Shown here: piece after piece, positions 23,655 to 32,484 of the stretch
Layout: each line of letters opens with the position of its first letter
How positions within the stretch are numbered: the stretch's first letter is position 1
Origin: JADHUC01 sp964623055
GTDB taxonomy: Bacteria > Planctomycetota > Planctomycetia > Pirellulales > Pirellulaceae
Assembly: GCA_964623055.1 (NCBI GenBank)
Contig: CAZURK010000004.1
Coordinates: 79,279-143,278 of the forward strand
DNA length: 64,000 bases
Direction: 5' to 3'
The notes under the pieces: model-generated
The model's input: the letters and a program-made list of their open reading frames with translations, nothing else
What the model was told of the DNA's origin: nothing
The model's database searches: none
Translations under genes and position numbers: made by a program

Positions 23655-26600
23655 ATGTCGCAGACGTTTACATCGGAATCACTGCCGAATCGATTTGACT
23701 ATGCGGAAGCTCAATCGCGAATCTACGCGTGGTGGGAAGAGAAAGGCTGTTTTGACGCCCAGCCCGACTCGGACGGCAAGCCGTTTACCATCGTCATCCC
23801 TCCGCCAAACGTGACGGGGGCTTTGCACCTGGGGCATGCGCTGAACAACACGCTTCAGGACATTCTGATTCGCATGAAGCGTATGCAAGGATTCAACACC
23901 CTGTGGATGCCCGGTACCGACCATGCCGGCATCGCGACCCAAGCGGTCGTCGAGAAGCGTCTTCGCGAAGAGCAAGGAGTCACTCGCCACGATCTTGGCC
24001 GGGAGAAGCTGGTCGAGCGAATCTGGGAATGGAAAGACCAGTACGAGGCTCGGATCCTGAGCCAGTTGAAGCAAATGGGCTGTAGCTGCGATTGGCCGCG
24101 CACGCGTTTCACGCTCGACCCTATCTGCGCTCGCGCCGTTCGCACCACGTTTTTCGATCTGTTCAAGAAAGGGCTGATCTATCACGGCAAGAAACTGGTC
24201 AACTGGGATCCATTCTTGCAGACCGCCGTGTCCGACGACGAGGTGTTTCACAAAGAAGTGAAAGGCCATTTCTGGCATTTCCGATACCCTGTCATCGATC
24301 CGAAGCCCGGCGAACCGGCGCACGTGACCATCGCAACAACGCGGCCCGAGACTATGTTAGGCGACACAGCCGTCGCCGTGCATCCCAATCCGGCGGCGGC
24401 CTTGGACAGACTGGATGCCAAGCTGTTGGACAAACTGGCGACAGCTTCCGCCAAAGAAAAGGATGACATCCAGAGCAGTCTGGACAATGTTCGCCAACGC
24501 CGCGAAACCATGCTACCGCAACTCGACCAACTTCGCGACATGGCGAACGATGGGCGCATGTTGCTGCTGCCGCTGATGGAACGCGAGATTCCGTTGATCG
24601 CGGACGAGTGGGCAAAACCCGAGATGGGAAGCGGTTGCGTCAAGATCACGCCGGCACACGATCCGAACGACTATGAGGTTGGGCTGCGGCAAGACTTGCC
24701 GATGATCAACATCCTGAAGCCCGACGGCACACTTAACCGTAACGCGGGCAAGTATCGAGATATGACGGTCATGGAGGCGCGGGAGCAGGTTGTCGCTGAC
24801 CTGGAAGCCCAAGGGCTCCTGGGCGAAGTCGAAGACCGTTTGATCGATCTGGCCCATTCCGATCGCGGCAAGACGCCGATCGAACCGTATCTGGCCGATC
24901 AATGGTTCGTCAGAATGGGCCAGCTTGCCCAGTCTGCAATGGATGCGGTGAAGGACGGCCGAGTCAAGATCGCCCCTCCGCGCTACGCCAAGGGTTACCT
25001 CGATTGGCTGGACGAGAAGCGGGATTGGCCCGTCAGTCGTCAGCTTTGGTGGGGACACCAGATTCCCATCTGGTCGAAACCATGCAAGGACGAGGCTGAA
25101 CACGATCAGTTCCTGGACGAATTGAAGAAAGACCCCGACATCGCGGCGGCAAAACTGCCCTATCAGGTCGAGATCAACACCGATTTCGACCCGGAGGATG
25201 AAGATTCCGTGTACGCCAGACTGCACGTGTGTATCAACGAAGGAACTGTGGAAGCGGAAGCCCGTTTCGAGCAACTCGGTTACGCGCGGGAAGAGGACGT
25301 TCTGGACACGTGGTTCAGTTCCGCGCTCTGGCCCCATTCGACGCTTGGTTGGCCGGAGAAGACACCTGAATTGGAGTGTTACTATCCGACCAGCACTCTC
25401 ATAACCAGTCGCGACATTATCACCCTTTGGGTCGCTCGCATGGTCCTCTCCGGTCTGAACAACGTCGGGGAAATCCCGTTCCACGAAGTGTTCGTCCACC
25501 CGAAGATTCTGGACGGGGACGGCGAGACGATGTCCAAATCCAAGGGCAACGGAATCGACCCGCTGGATGTGATCGACAAGTTCGGCGCAGACGCGTTGCG
25601 GTTTGCTATGGCGTTTTTGACCGGCGACGTGCAAGACGTTCGCATGCCGGTGCACTTCGAATGTCCCTACGACGACCCTTCGAAGGAGAAGTCTCCGAAA
25701 GAGAAATCCAAGGAGGAAGAAGCTGAGGACAAATGCGGAGGGCTGGTCAAGCAGACGAAAAAGAATCGAATACTGCCGAAAATCAAGTGCCCCAAATGCA
25801 AGAGAGAATTTTCGACGCAGTGGGCGACAGCCGAGGCTGACCTGGCTTTGCCTCGCGGTCCGGTTGTAAGCGAACGATTCGAGGTGGCGCGGAATTTCGG
25901 CAACAAACTGTGGAACGCTTCGCGCTTCGCATTGATGAACCTGAACGGCTACACGTCAGGGACGGTCGAGGACGATGCGATGTCCGTGGAAGACCGCTGG
26001 ATCCTCAGCCGGTTGGCTACAGTGACCGGCCAGGTTACGGAGGCGTTGGATGCATATCGCTATTCGGACGCTGCCCGCACGCTGTATGACTTTGCCTGGG
26101 ACGAATTCTGCAGTTTCTTCGTCGAAATGCTGAAGAACCGCCTGTCGGACGACGCCACGCGTGTCGTCGCTCAACGCGTGCTGGCGCATACGTTGGACAC
26201 ATTGTTGCGGTTGCTGCACCCGATCATACCGTTCATTACCGAGGAGGTCTGGCAACTGCTCGGCAGGGCGGCGCCCGAACGCGGCCTGGAGCCGCAGATG
26301 GCTAGTGAAACCATCATGAAGGCGTCGTGGCCGGAGGCCGATGGCAGTCGGCGGGACGAAGAAATCGAGGCGCGGTTCGCCGAATTCCAGGCCGTGCTTG
26401 GCGCCCTGCGGGAGATCCGCAGCCGGCAGAACATCCCACCGAGAAGTCCGATCGAATTCAGTGTCCGCTGCAACGAGGCCACGGCGAAACTGCTGCAGCC
26501 CATGGAGGCCTACTTTGCATCCATGGCCAACGCGGCGGCGGTTGCTTGGGGCGAACAGACGGAACCTCCAGCCACAAATGCCACGGTGCACATCTCTGGC

Positions 26601-26849
26601 GCCGACGTGTTCGTTGACTTGACCGGCTTCATCGATGTCGACGCAGAGAAAGCCCGCCTCGAAAAGCGCGAGCGCGAGGTACTCGGCCAGATCCAAGCCA
26701 AGGAGAAAAAACTGGCCAACGCCAAGTTCGTCGAACGCGCTCCCGCCGATGTCGTCCAGCGAGAGCGCGACAGCTTGGCGAAACTGAAAGTCGAGTTAAC
26801 GTCCGTGCAAAAGACCTTGGATGGCTTATGCGGAGGTTCCAAACAGTGA
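23655..26849 (+). CDS. valS: Valyl-tRNA synthetase with extra insertions
   Basis: ValRS charges tRNA-Val. The class I signatures are HLGHALN (about residue 57) and TMSKSKGN (about residue 623), with WMPGTDHAGIATQ and the coiled-coil C-terminal arm (ARLEKREREVLGQI). At 1064 residues it is longer than the usual 880-950. An insertion of about 45 residues lies in the editing domain (residues ~243-300). A second of about 80 residues, after residue ~665, has Cys pairs (FECPYDD, KCGG, KCPKCKREF) like a zinc ribbon. It lies 17 bases after cimA and is probably in the same attenuated operon. Start ATG 23655. Confidence 0.95.
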   Translation: MSQTFTSESLPNRFDYAEAQSRIYAWWEEKGCFDAQPDSDGKPFTIVIPPPNVTGALHLGHALNNTLQDILIRMKRMQGFNTLWMPGTDHAGIATQAVVEKRLREEQGVTRHDLGREKLVERIWEWKDQYEARILSQLKQMGCSCDWPRTRFTLDPICARAVRTTFFDLFKKGLIYHGKKLVNWDPFLQTAVSDDEVFHKEVKGHFWHFRYPVIDPKPGEPAHVTIATTRPETMLGDTAVAVHPNPAAALDRLDAKLLDKLATASAKEKDDIQSSLDNVRQRRETMLPQLDQLRDMANDGRMLLLPLMEREIPLIADEWAKPEMGSGCVKITPAHDPNDYEVGLRQDLPMINILKPDGTLNRNAGKYRDMTVMEAREQVVADLEAQGLLGEVEDRLIDLAHSDRGKTPIEPYLADQWFVRMGQLAQSAMDAVKDGRVKIAPPRYAKGYLDWLDEKRDWPVSRQLWWGHQIPIWSKPCKDEAEHDQFLDELKKDPDIAAAKLPYQVEINTDFDPEDEDSVYARLHVCINEGTVEAEARFEQLGYAREEDVLDTWFSSALWPHSTLGWPEKTPELECYYPTSTLITSRDIITLWVARMVLSGLNNVGEIPFHEVFVHPKILDGDGETMSKSKGNGIDPLDVIDKFGADALRFAMAFLTGDVQDVRMPVHFECPYDDPSKEKSPKEKSKEEEAEDKCGGLVKQTKKNRILPKIKCPKCKREFSTQWATAEADLALPRGPVVSERFEVARNFGNKLWNASRFALMNLNGYTSGTVEDDAMSVEDRWILSRLATVTGQVTEALDAYRYSDAARTLYDFAWDEFCSFFVEMLKNRLSDDATRVVAQRVLAHTLDTLLRLLHPIIPFITEEVWQLLGRAAPERGLEPQMASETIMKASWPEADGSRRDEEIEARFAEFQAVLGALREIRSRQNIPPRSPIEFSVRCNEATAKLLQPMEAYFASMANAAAVAWGEQTEPPATNATVHISGADVFVDLTGFIDVDAEKARLEKREREVLGQIQAKEKKLANAKFVERAPADVVQRERDSLAKLKVELTSVQKTLDGLCGGSKQ

Positions 26850-28081
26850 ATCCGCCCTTCGATTACCCCAACAACGCCGGCAGCGCGCCGAACGAGTTCA
26901 ACGGCGGAGACGGTTTGGAGGATGCTGGGCCGAAGCAGTTGTCGACCGAAACTGGTCCAGAATTGGCTGTGCGAGAAGCCAGTTCGCCGCACCAGCCGAT
27001 TATCGACTTTCACCGACGGCTGTTCGAGTTGACGCCGCGCGTGCTGGTCACTCGGGCGATCGTTGCGGTAAACGTGGTCGTGTTCGCGCTGATGGCGATT
27101 TCTAGCGGAACACTGCTTTCGCCCGGCGGCGAGCTACTGATCAAATGGGGCGCCGACTTTGGACCCAAAACGCTTGACGATCAGTGGTGGCGCGTGTTCA
27201 CGTCGATGTTTGTCCACGTGGGGATCATCCACCTAGGCTTCAACATGTGGGTGCTATGGGATGCAGGCCACTTGGTCGAACGATTGGTGGGCAACGTCGG
27301 TTTCCTGGTGCTATATGTGGTGTCGGGCGTGTTTGGCAGTTTGGCCAGCGTCTATTGGAATCCTCATGTACTCAGCGCCGGCGCGTCCGGTGCGGTTTTT
27401 GGCGTCTTCGGCGCTCTGATGGGCTTCATCATGCTGCGCGGCGACTCGGTGCCAAAGAGCATTCTGGGCCAGTTGCGCAACAGTGGCCTGGCATTCCTGG
27501 GATACAACCTCGTTTTCGGTTTTGCTATCACGTGGATCGACAACGCAGCACACATTGGTGGCCTCGCGGCCGGATTCGTGTGCGGCGTGTTGATGAGCCA
27601 TCCGTTGGACCGTGTGACCGGTACCAGTCGCTTCTTGCGGAATGTGGCAACGGCGGCCATCGCCGCGATTGGAGTGTTGGTTGCACTGCACATCGCGCCG
27701 GATGCTCCGGATGCTCCGGATGTCGTTCTGAGACGTTTGGAGGATTTTCTCGCGACCGAGAAGTCAGTACTGGATACGCTGGGGACGGCGCGGCAGCGTC
27801 GGAAAGACAATGAAATCACCGAGGACGAGTTTGCAGGGATTGTGGATGCAGATGTTCTGCAGCCATGGCGCGAGGCAAGACGGGAACTCGATCGTATGAA
27901 CAACGTGCGGGCTGATCAGAAACAACTTGTGCTGAAGCTGAGAGAATACGCGAAGGCTCGCGAAGAAGCCTGGGAAGCCCTGCTGGTGGCCGTGCGCGAA
28001 CCGAGCGACGAAAGAACGAAAGAGTACGAACGCAAGAACGCAGCCGTAGAAGCTCTCTTGGATGATTCGAACTCCAAGTAG
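26846..28081 (+). CDS. Rhomboid-family intramembrane serine protease
   Basis: Rhomboids cut transmembrane substrates with a Ser-His dyad. The catalytic Ser is in SAGASGAVFG and the His in NAAHIGGLAAG, with the WWRVFTSMFVHVGIIHLGFNMWVLW region upstream supplying the conserved His/Asn. About seven helices span residues 60-280. A soluble C-terminal extension of about 130 residues is charged and helical (RRELDRMNNVRADQKQLVLK). The start is GTG 26846, overlapping the valS stop as GTGA, with GGAGG 9 bases upstream; the ATG at 26828 lies inside valS. The product is 411 residues. Confidence 0.9.
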   Translation: MNPPFDYPNNAGSAPNEFNGGDGLEDAGPKQLSTETGPELAVREASSPHQPIIDFHRRLFELTPRVLVTRAIVAVNVVVFALMAISSGTLLSPGGELLIKWGADFGPKTLDDQWWRVFTSMFVHVGIIHLGFNMWVLWDAGHLVERLVGNVGFLVLYVVSGVFGSLASVYWNPHVLSAGASGAVFGVFGALMGFIMLRGDSVPKSILGQLRNSGLAFLGYNLVFGFAITWIDNAAHIGGLAAGFVCGVLMSHPLDRVTGTSRFLRNVATAAIAAIGVLVALHIAPDAPDAPDVVLRRLEDFLATEKSVLDTLGTARQRRKDNEITEDEFAGIVDADVLQPWREARRELDRMNNVRADQKQLVLKLREYAKAREEAWEALLVAVREPSDERTKEYERKNAAVEALLDDSNSK

Positions 28082-28103
28082 GTCCCGCTTGCCGAGCGGG
28101 ACC
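28081..28103. repeat. Palindromic repeat family D, copy 2 (inverted)
   Basis: The 9-base arms are identical to those at 22024-22046, with the loop reverse-complemented. The first base is shared with the stop codon of the rhomboid gene. Confidence 0.8.
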
Positions 28104-28181
28104 TCGAGTTCCGACGATTTGTCGGCTGGTCCCGTGCCGATTAGGTAGCCCGTTTCTACACTTTGACTGCATGTCATCAGT

Positions 28182-29276
28182 ATGGCCCAGGTCACTCTCG
28201 AAAACGTGACGAAGTGCTACGGCGACGTTACTGCCGTCGACGCCATTGACCTGCACGTGGAAGACCACGAACTATGCGTGCTGGTTGGACCATCGGGCTG
28301 CGGCAAGACGACGACGTTGCGTTTGATCGCCGGTTTAGAGGATGTCACATCCGGGCGCGTGCGCATCGGCGATCGCGTTGTGAATCATGTTGCGCCACGA
28401 GACCGCAACGTCGCGATGGTGTTTCAGCACTTTGCACTGTATCCCCACATGAACGTTTTCAAGAACATGGCGTTTGGGATCAGGATGCGCGGGTGCTCCA
28501 AAGAGGAAATCGATTCGCGAGTGCAGCAGGCAGCCGGGCTCTTGAGCATCGAGAACCTGTTGTCCCGCAAGCCGGCGGAGCTATCGGGTGGCCAGCGGCA
28601 ACGCGTGGCCGTAGGACGCGCCATCGTCCGGGATGCCGACGTGTTTCTGTTCGATGAACCATTGAGCGACTTGGACGCTCAACTGCGCGTCGCGATGCGA
28701 GCCGAACTGGTCAGGCTGCAGCAGCGGCTGACGGCCACGGTGATCCACGTAACGCACGACCAAGTGGAAGCGATGACGATGGGCGATCGCATCGTAGTCA
28801 TGAACGAAGGACGCATCCAGCAGACTGGCCGACCGATGGACGTCTACCGTCATCCGGTCAATCAGTTCGTGGCCGGCTTCATCGGCAGTCCTCCCATGAA
28901 TTTCCTGGAGGGGACGCTCACCGTGACCGGTGGGGACGCCCGGCTTGAGCTTTCAGGCTTCACGTTGAAGCTGCCGTCAGAACGTCTGGACCGGTATACC
29001 AACTGGTCCAAAAAGACAGTGACCATGGGAATCCGGCCGGAAGACATCAGTCTGACCGGCAGGGACCGCATCGGAGAATGGGAGCACCTACAAGCCGAAG
29101 CGGCTGTGTTTCAACCGCTCGGCGCGGAGACCCTACTGCATTTGCAGTGCGGTCCGTACGAACTTCGCGCCTGCGCCGCCACATCGGACCAGTACCACAG
29201 CGGCGAGGCGGTCGACATCTACATGAATATGGCGCGTTGCCGCCTGTTCGACCCGGATAGCGGGAACGCAATATAG
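28182..29276 (+). CDS. Sugar-type ABC transporter ATP-binding protein (UgpC/MalK-like)
   Basis: This importer ATPase energises uptake of sugars or glycerol-3-phosphate-like solutes. Motifs are Walker A GPSGCGKTT, Q-loop VFQHFALYPHM, signature LSGGQRQR, Walker B DVFLFDEPLSDLD and switch His in HVTHDQ. A C-terminal TOBE/MalK-type regulatory domain includes GIRPEDI. At 364 residues it has the full length. No permease or binding-protein genes lie beside it; such ATPases are often shared by several importers. Start ATG 28182. Confidence 0.92.
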   Translation: MAQVTLENVTKCYGDVTAVDAIDLHVEDHELCVLVGPSGCGKTTTLRLIAGLEDVTSGRVRIGDRVVNHVAPRDRNVAMVFQHFALYPHMNVFKNMAFGIRMRGCSKEEIDSRVQQAAGLLSIENLLSRKPAELSGGQRQRVAVGRAIVRDADVFLFDEPLSDLDAQLRVAMRAELVRLQQRLTATVIHVTHDQVEAMTMGDRIVVMNEGRIQQTGRPMDVYRHPVNQFVAGFIGSPPMNFLEGTLTVTGGDARLELSGFTLKLPSERLDRYTNWSKKTVTMGIRPEDISLTGRDRIGEWEHLQAEAAVFQPLGAETLLHLQCGPYELRACAATSDQYHSGEAVDIYMNMARCRLFDPDSGNAI

Positions 29277-29395
29277 CACCCACGAACTGGGCGAGGTCGC
29301 CTTCGCCTTTCCCAACCTGGCCCGCGTTTCGCACCTCGTCGAGTAGCCACGGCCACTGTACAATGTTTACCAGTGCCTCGCGTCTCGTGTGTCTT

Positions 29396-29451
29396 GTAGG
29401 CTGGGCATTCCTGCCCGACTCCAAGACGACGGGCAGGAATGCCCATCCTAC
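29396..29451. repeat. Palindromic repeat family C, copy 2
   Basis: Arms containing GGGCATTCCTGCCC and GGGCAGGAATGCCC, bounded by GTAGG and CCTAC, match the copy at 8039-8098. It lies between the UgpC-type ATPase and moaE. Confidence 0.85.
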
Positions 29452-29509
29452 TGACAGTTTCCGGTGACCTGGGGACTATGCGCCTCAACGATAACCTTGC
29501 CAAGTGGCC

Positions 29510-29938
29510 ATGATCCAAATCACCAGCGATCCGATCGACAATTCGGCCGTTCTCGGGCACGTGGCCTCAAGCCGAGCCGGGGCGGTCGTCCTGTTTCTCG
29601 GAACCACGCGCGAATTCACAGGCGATCGACGGACGGAATCGCTAGACTACGAGTGCTACGGGGATATGGCCGAGAAGAAGCTGGCGGAACTTGAAGCACA
29701 AACGCTCGAGCGTTGGCCGATCATCCGTTGCGCGATCGTGCATCGGGTCGGGCGACTCGATCTGGGCGAGGCGAGTGTGGCGATCGCCGTCAGCAGCCCC
29801 CATCGAGGCGATGCCTTTGAGGCCGGTAAATGGCTCATTGACACCTTGAAAGAGGTTGTTCCGATTTGGAAAAAGGAAAACTGGTCGGATGGAACCAGCG
29901 AGTGGGTGCATCCTGGTATGGAGGACGCTTCCACCTGA
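29510..29938 (+). CDS. moaE: Molybdopterin synthase catalytic subunit MoaE
   Basis: MoaE, with the thiocarboxylated small subunit MoaD, converts cyclic pyranopterin monophosphate to molybdopterin. The 142-residue product shows AVVLFLGTTREF, LDYECYGDMAEKKL, VHRVGRLDLGEASV, PHRGDAFEAGKWLID and the catalytic-Lys motif PIWKKENW. The start is ATG 29510 rather than the in-frame GTG 6 bases earlier. No moaD is adjacent. moaA follows 72 bases downstream on the same strand. Confidence 0.94.
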   Translation: MIQITSDPIDNSAVLGHVASSRAGAVVLFLGTTREFTGDRRTESLDYECYGDMAEKKLAELEAQTLERWPIIRCAIVHRVGRLDLGEASVAIAVSSPHRGDAFEAGKWLIDTLKEVVPIWKKENWSDGTSEWVHPGMEDAST

Positions 29939-30010
29939 ACGGCCTCACATGTACGAGAGTTTCCTCTATTTCACACCTTGACTATTTGACTTTTCACCCA
30001 TCCGATCCTT

Positions 30011-31012
30011 ATGCCCATCTCCGGTCCTATAATCGACTCGTACGGCCGCGTGCACACGAACTTGCGGATCAGCGTGACAGATCGCTGCAACATCCGTTGT
30101 TTCTACTGCATGCCACACGACAATGTCCGATTCAAGCCGCGCAGTGAGCTGCTGACGTTCGAGGAAATCGAGCGATTCGTGCGAGTGGTCGCGAAGATGG
30201 GCGTGAGTAAACTGCGCATCACGGGTGGCGAACCGCTGGTGCGGGCGGAATTGCCAAAACTCGTCTCGGTTCTGTCGCAAATTCCCGGCATCGAAGACTT
30301 GGCGATGACGACCAACGGCATGTTTCTGACTGAACATGCTGGTTCATTGAAGGAAGCCGGTCTTGATCGCGTGAACATCAGCCTTGACGGGCTGAGCGAA
30401 GAGACTTTCCGGCGAATCGCACGTCGCGATGGCCTTGACCGAGTGTTGGCTGGTATCGAAGCGGCCAAGCGGGCCGATTTCAAACGGATTCGACTGAACG
30501 CTGTGGCAATTCGAGACATCACGGAACAGGAAATCGTGCCACTCGCGCACTTCGCGCGCGAGCAGGATTTGGAGCTGCGGTTCATCGAATTCATGCCGCT
30601 GGATGCCGAGCAGAACTGGCAGGACGAGCACGTGTTGTCCGGCGACGAAATCCGCGCTCGACTCGAAGACGCGGTCGCACCGTTGGTTCCCGCAGCCCGT
30701 TCGGATCCCACCCAGCCGGCGAAAGAGTTTCGATTTGCCGACGGAGCAGGACAGATCGGGTTCATCAACTCGGTATCCGAACCGTTTTGCGATCTCTGCA
30801 ACCGACTGCGGATCACCGCCGAGGGCCAGTTGCGCAACTGTCTGTTCTCGACTGTCGAGTGGGACGCTCGCGCCGCCATGCGCGGCGGCGGTAGCGATGA
30901 CCGGTTGGCGCAACTGACGCGAGACTGCGTTGCCGCCAAGAAGCCGGGGCACGGGACGGATACGTACCAGTTCACTCGCCCGGAACGAGCGATGTACCAA
31001 ATCGGAGGATAA
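30011..31012 (+). CDS. moaA: GTP 3',8-cyclase MoaA (radical SAM)
   Basis: MoaA carries out the first step of molybdenum cofactor synthesis, cyclising GTP with radical SAM chemistry. It has the N-terminal 4Fe-4S motif CNIRCFYC, the GGEP motif (ITGGEPLVR) and the C-terminal cluster region FCDLCNRLRITAEGQLRNC. It ends in Gly-Gly, as MoaA does, and that tail is functionally important in the family. The length of 333 is typical. Start ATG 30011. It is clustered with moaE; other moa/moe genes are not in the window. Confidence 0.96.
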   Translation: MPISGPIIDSYGRVHTNLRISVTDRCNIRCFYCMPHDNVRFKPRSELLTFEEIERFVRVVAKMGVSKLRITGGEPLVRAELPKLVSVLSQIPGIEDLAMTTNGMFLTEHAGSLKEAGLDRVNISLDGLSEETFRRIARRDGLDRVLAGIEAAKRADFKRIRLNAVAIRDITEQEIVPLAHFAREQDLELRFIEFMPLDAEQNWQDEHVLSGDEIRARLEDAVAPLVPAARSDPTQPAKEFRFADGAGQIGFINSVSEPFCDLCNRLRITAEGQLRNCLFSTVEWDARAAMRGGGSDDRLAQLTRDCVAAKKPGHGTDTYQFTRPERAMYQIGG

Positions 31013-31015
31013 CGT

Positions 31016-31082
31016 CGTTTAACGGCAAGCCGAAGGCGACTGCGTGCGGGATTCGCCGACGCCTTTGATTTGCCGTTAAACG
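31016..31082. repeat. Long palindrome with CGTTTAAC termini, family H, copy 1
   Basis: CGTTTAACGGCAA (31016-31028) and its exact complement (31070-31082) bound a region with a second inner pairing (AAGGCG with CGCCTT). A partial third copy of the arm, TAACGGCAAAC, follows near 31092. The element at 52378-52500 shares the CGTTTAAC ends. Confidence 0.75.
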
Positions 31083-31121
31083 AGCTATGTGTAACGGCAA
31101 ACTTGTCCAAGATTCCCCTAT

Positions 31122-32297
31122 ATGTCCGAACACCGACGCATCTACCTTGACAACGCAGCCACAAGCTGGCCAAAGCCGGAGACCGTCTACGCGATCATCG
31201 ATCGCTATCTGCGAGAACTTGGCGCGCCGGCCGGGCGGAGCGCTTATCGCGAAGCGAATGAAGTCGAACGACTTATCAACGACGCCCGCAGAAAGCTGGC
31301 CGAACTGCTGGGTGCGGAAGAGCCGTCACGGGTCGTTTTCACGTGCAATTGTACGGATTCGTTGAATCTTGCTCTGCACGGAATCCTGCGCGAAGGCGAT
31401 CATGTGGTCACCTCCGTTGTGGAGCACAATTCGGTTCTGCGACCGCTTCGATACCTCGAAGAAACAGCCGATGTTCAAGTGACTCGCGTCGGTTGCGGTC
31501 GTGAAGGTGTCGTAGACCCGGACGATATCCGCGCGGCAATTCGGCCAAACACGCGGCTGATCGCGCTGGTCCACGCATCGAATGTGACCGGCGCGCTGCA
31601 GCCGGTGAACGAGGTCGGTCGCTTGGCACGCGAACACGATGTGCGCTATTTGGTGGATGCCGCCCAATCCGTTGGCCACATCCCCATCAACGCCCGAGAA
31701 ATCGGTGCTGATCTACTGGCCGGGCCGGGACACAAAGGGCTGATGGGGCCGCTTGGAATCGGTTTCTTGTACGTTGCGCCGGGTATCGAGGACCAGGTTA
31801 GGCCCATGCGTCAGGGCGGAACGGGCACGCAAAGCGTGATCGATCAGCAGCCGTCGACGATGCCCGACAAGTACGAAACGGGCAACCACAATGTGCCGGC
31901 GATTCTCGGGTTGGGCGCCGGAGTGGCATATCTCGCAGAACGTGGCATCCAGGAAGTACGCCGTCACGATCAGGTTCTGACGCGTGCCCTCGTGGAAGGG
32001 ATCGAATCCATCGACGGCGTGACGCTGCACGGCCCCAAGGAATTGGACGGGCGTGTGGGCGTGGTTGGCATCACGGTCGACGGCCACGAGCCGCAAGATC
32101 TTGCCATGATGCTCGATACCGCGTATTCGATCCAGGTTCGAGCCGGTCTTCACTGCGCGCCGTTGATGCACCAAGCCTTAGGCACCGCGCCCGGAGGCGG
32201 TACGGTCCGCCTAAGCTTGGGAGCATTCAATACCGACGAGGATGTCCAGGCTGCGCTCGCGGCGATCGGCGAAATCGCGTCCGCTGGCATCGTGTGA
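31122..32297 (+). CDS. Cysteine desulfurase family aminotransferase class V
   Basis: This PLP enzyme is expected to release sulfur from cysteine as an enzyme persulfide for Fe-S, thiamine, tRNA or Moco sulfuration. Motifs are IYLDNAATSWPKP, the His-containing VEHNSVLRP, the Asp in VDAAQSVGH, the PLP Lys in GPGHKGLMG, and the active Cys in RAGLHCAPLMH. The 391-residue length fits the family. The position after moaE-moaA suggests, without proving, a role as sulfur donor for molybdopterin. Start ATG 31122; a palindromic repeat separates it from moaA. Confidence 0.9.
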   Translation: MSEHRRIYLDNAATSWPKPETVYAIIDRYLRELGAPAGRSAYREANEVERLINDARRKLAELLGAEEPSRVVFTCNCTDSLNLALHGILREGDHVVTSVVEHNSVLRPLRYLEETADVQVTRVGCGREGVVDPDDIRAAIRPNTRLIALVHASNVTGALQPVNEVGRLAREHDVRYLVDAAQSVGHIPINAREIGADLLAGPGHKGLMGPLGIGFLYVAPGIEDQVRPMRQGGTGTQSVIDQQPSTMPDKYETGNHNVPAILGLGAGVAYLAERGIQEVRRHDQVLTRALVEGIESIDGVTLHGPKELDGRVGVVGITVDGHEPQDLAMMLDTAYSIQVRAGLHCAPLMHQALGTAPGGGTVRLSLGAFNTDEDVQAALAAIGEIASAGIV

Positions 32298-32367
32298 AGT
32301 TGGAGATGCGTCTCTTTGGAACGCCAGCGGGCTAGGGCCAAAACCGTTCAGTTCTGGGTAGATCCGT

Positions 32368-32463
32368 CGTGGGATAGGCTTCCAGCCTGTCAAATCTGGT
32401 AGTCGACTGCTCCGCATCCCAAGATGTTGTACAAGCATGACAGGCAAGATGCCTATCCCACGT
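32368..32463. repeat. Palindromic repeat family E
   Basis: CGTGGGATAGGC...GCCTGTCA (32368-32391) pairs with 32438-32463 apart from a 5-base internal mismatch. The left arm contains the small hairpin AGGCT-TCC-AGCCT. It lies in the convergent gap between the cysteine desulfurase and SGNH genes. Confidence 0.8.
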
Positions 32464-32484
32464 GAGAATTGAACGATATTGGGG

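Noticed and set aside
29939..30010. Possible Moco riboswitch before moaA
   Set aside because: The gap is only 72 bases, too short for the known element, and no matching structure was seen.
31122..32297. Naming the cysteine desulfurase sufS or iscS
   Set aside because: Neither isc nor suf genes are adjacent, and motif reading alone cannot separate the branches.
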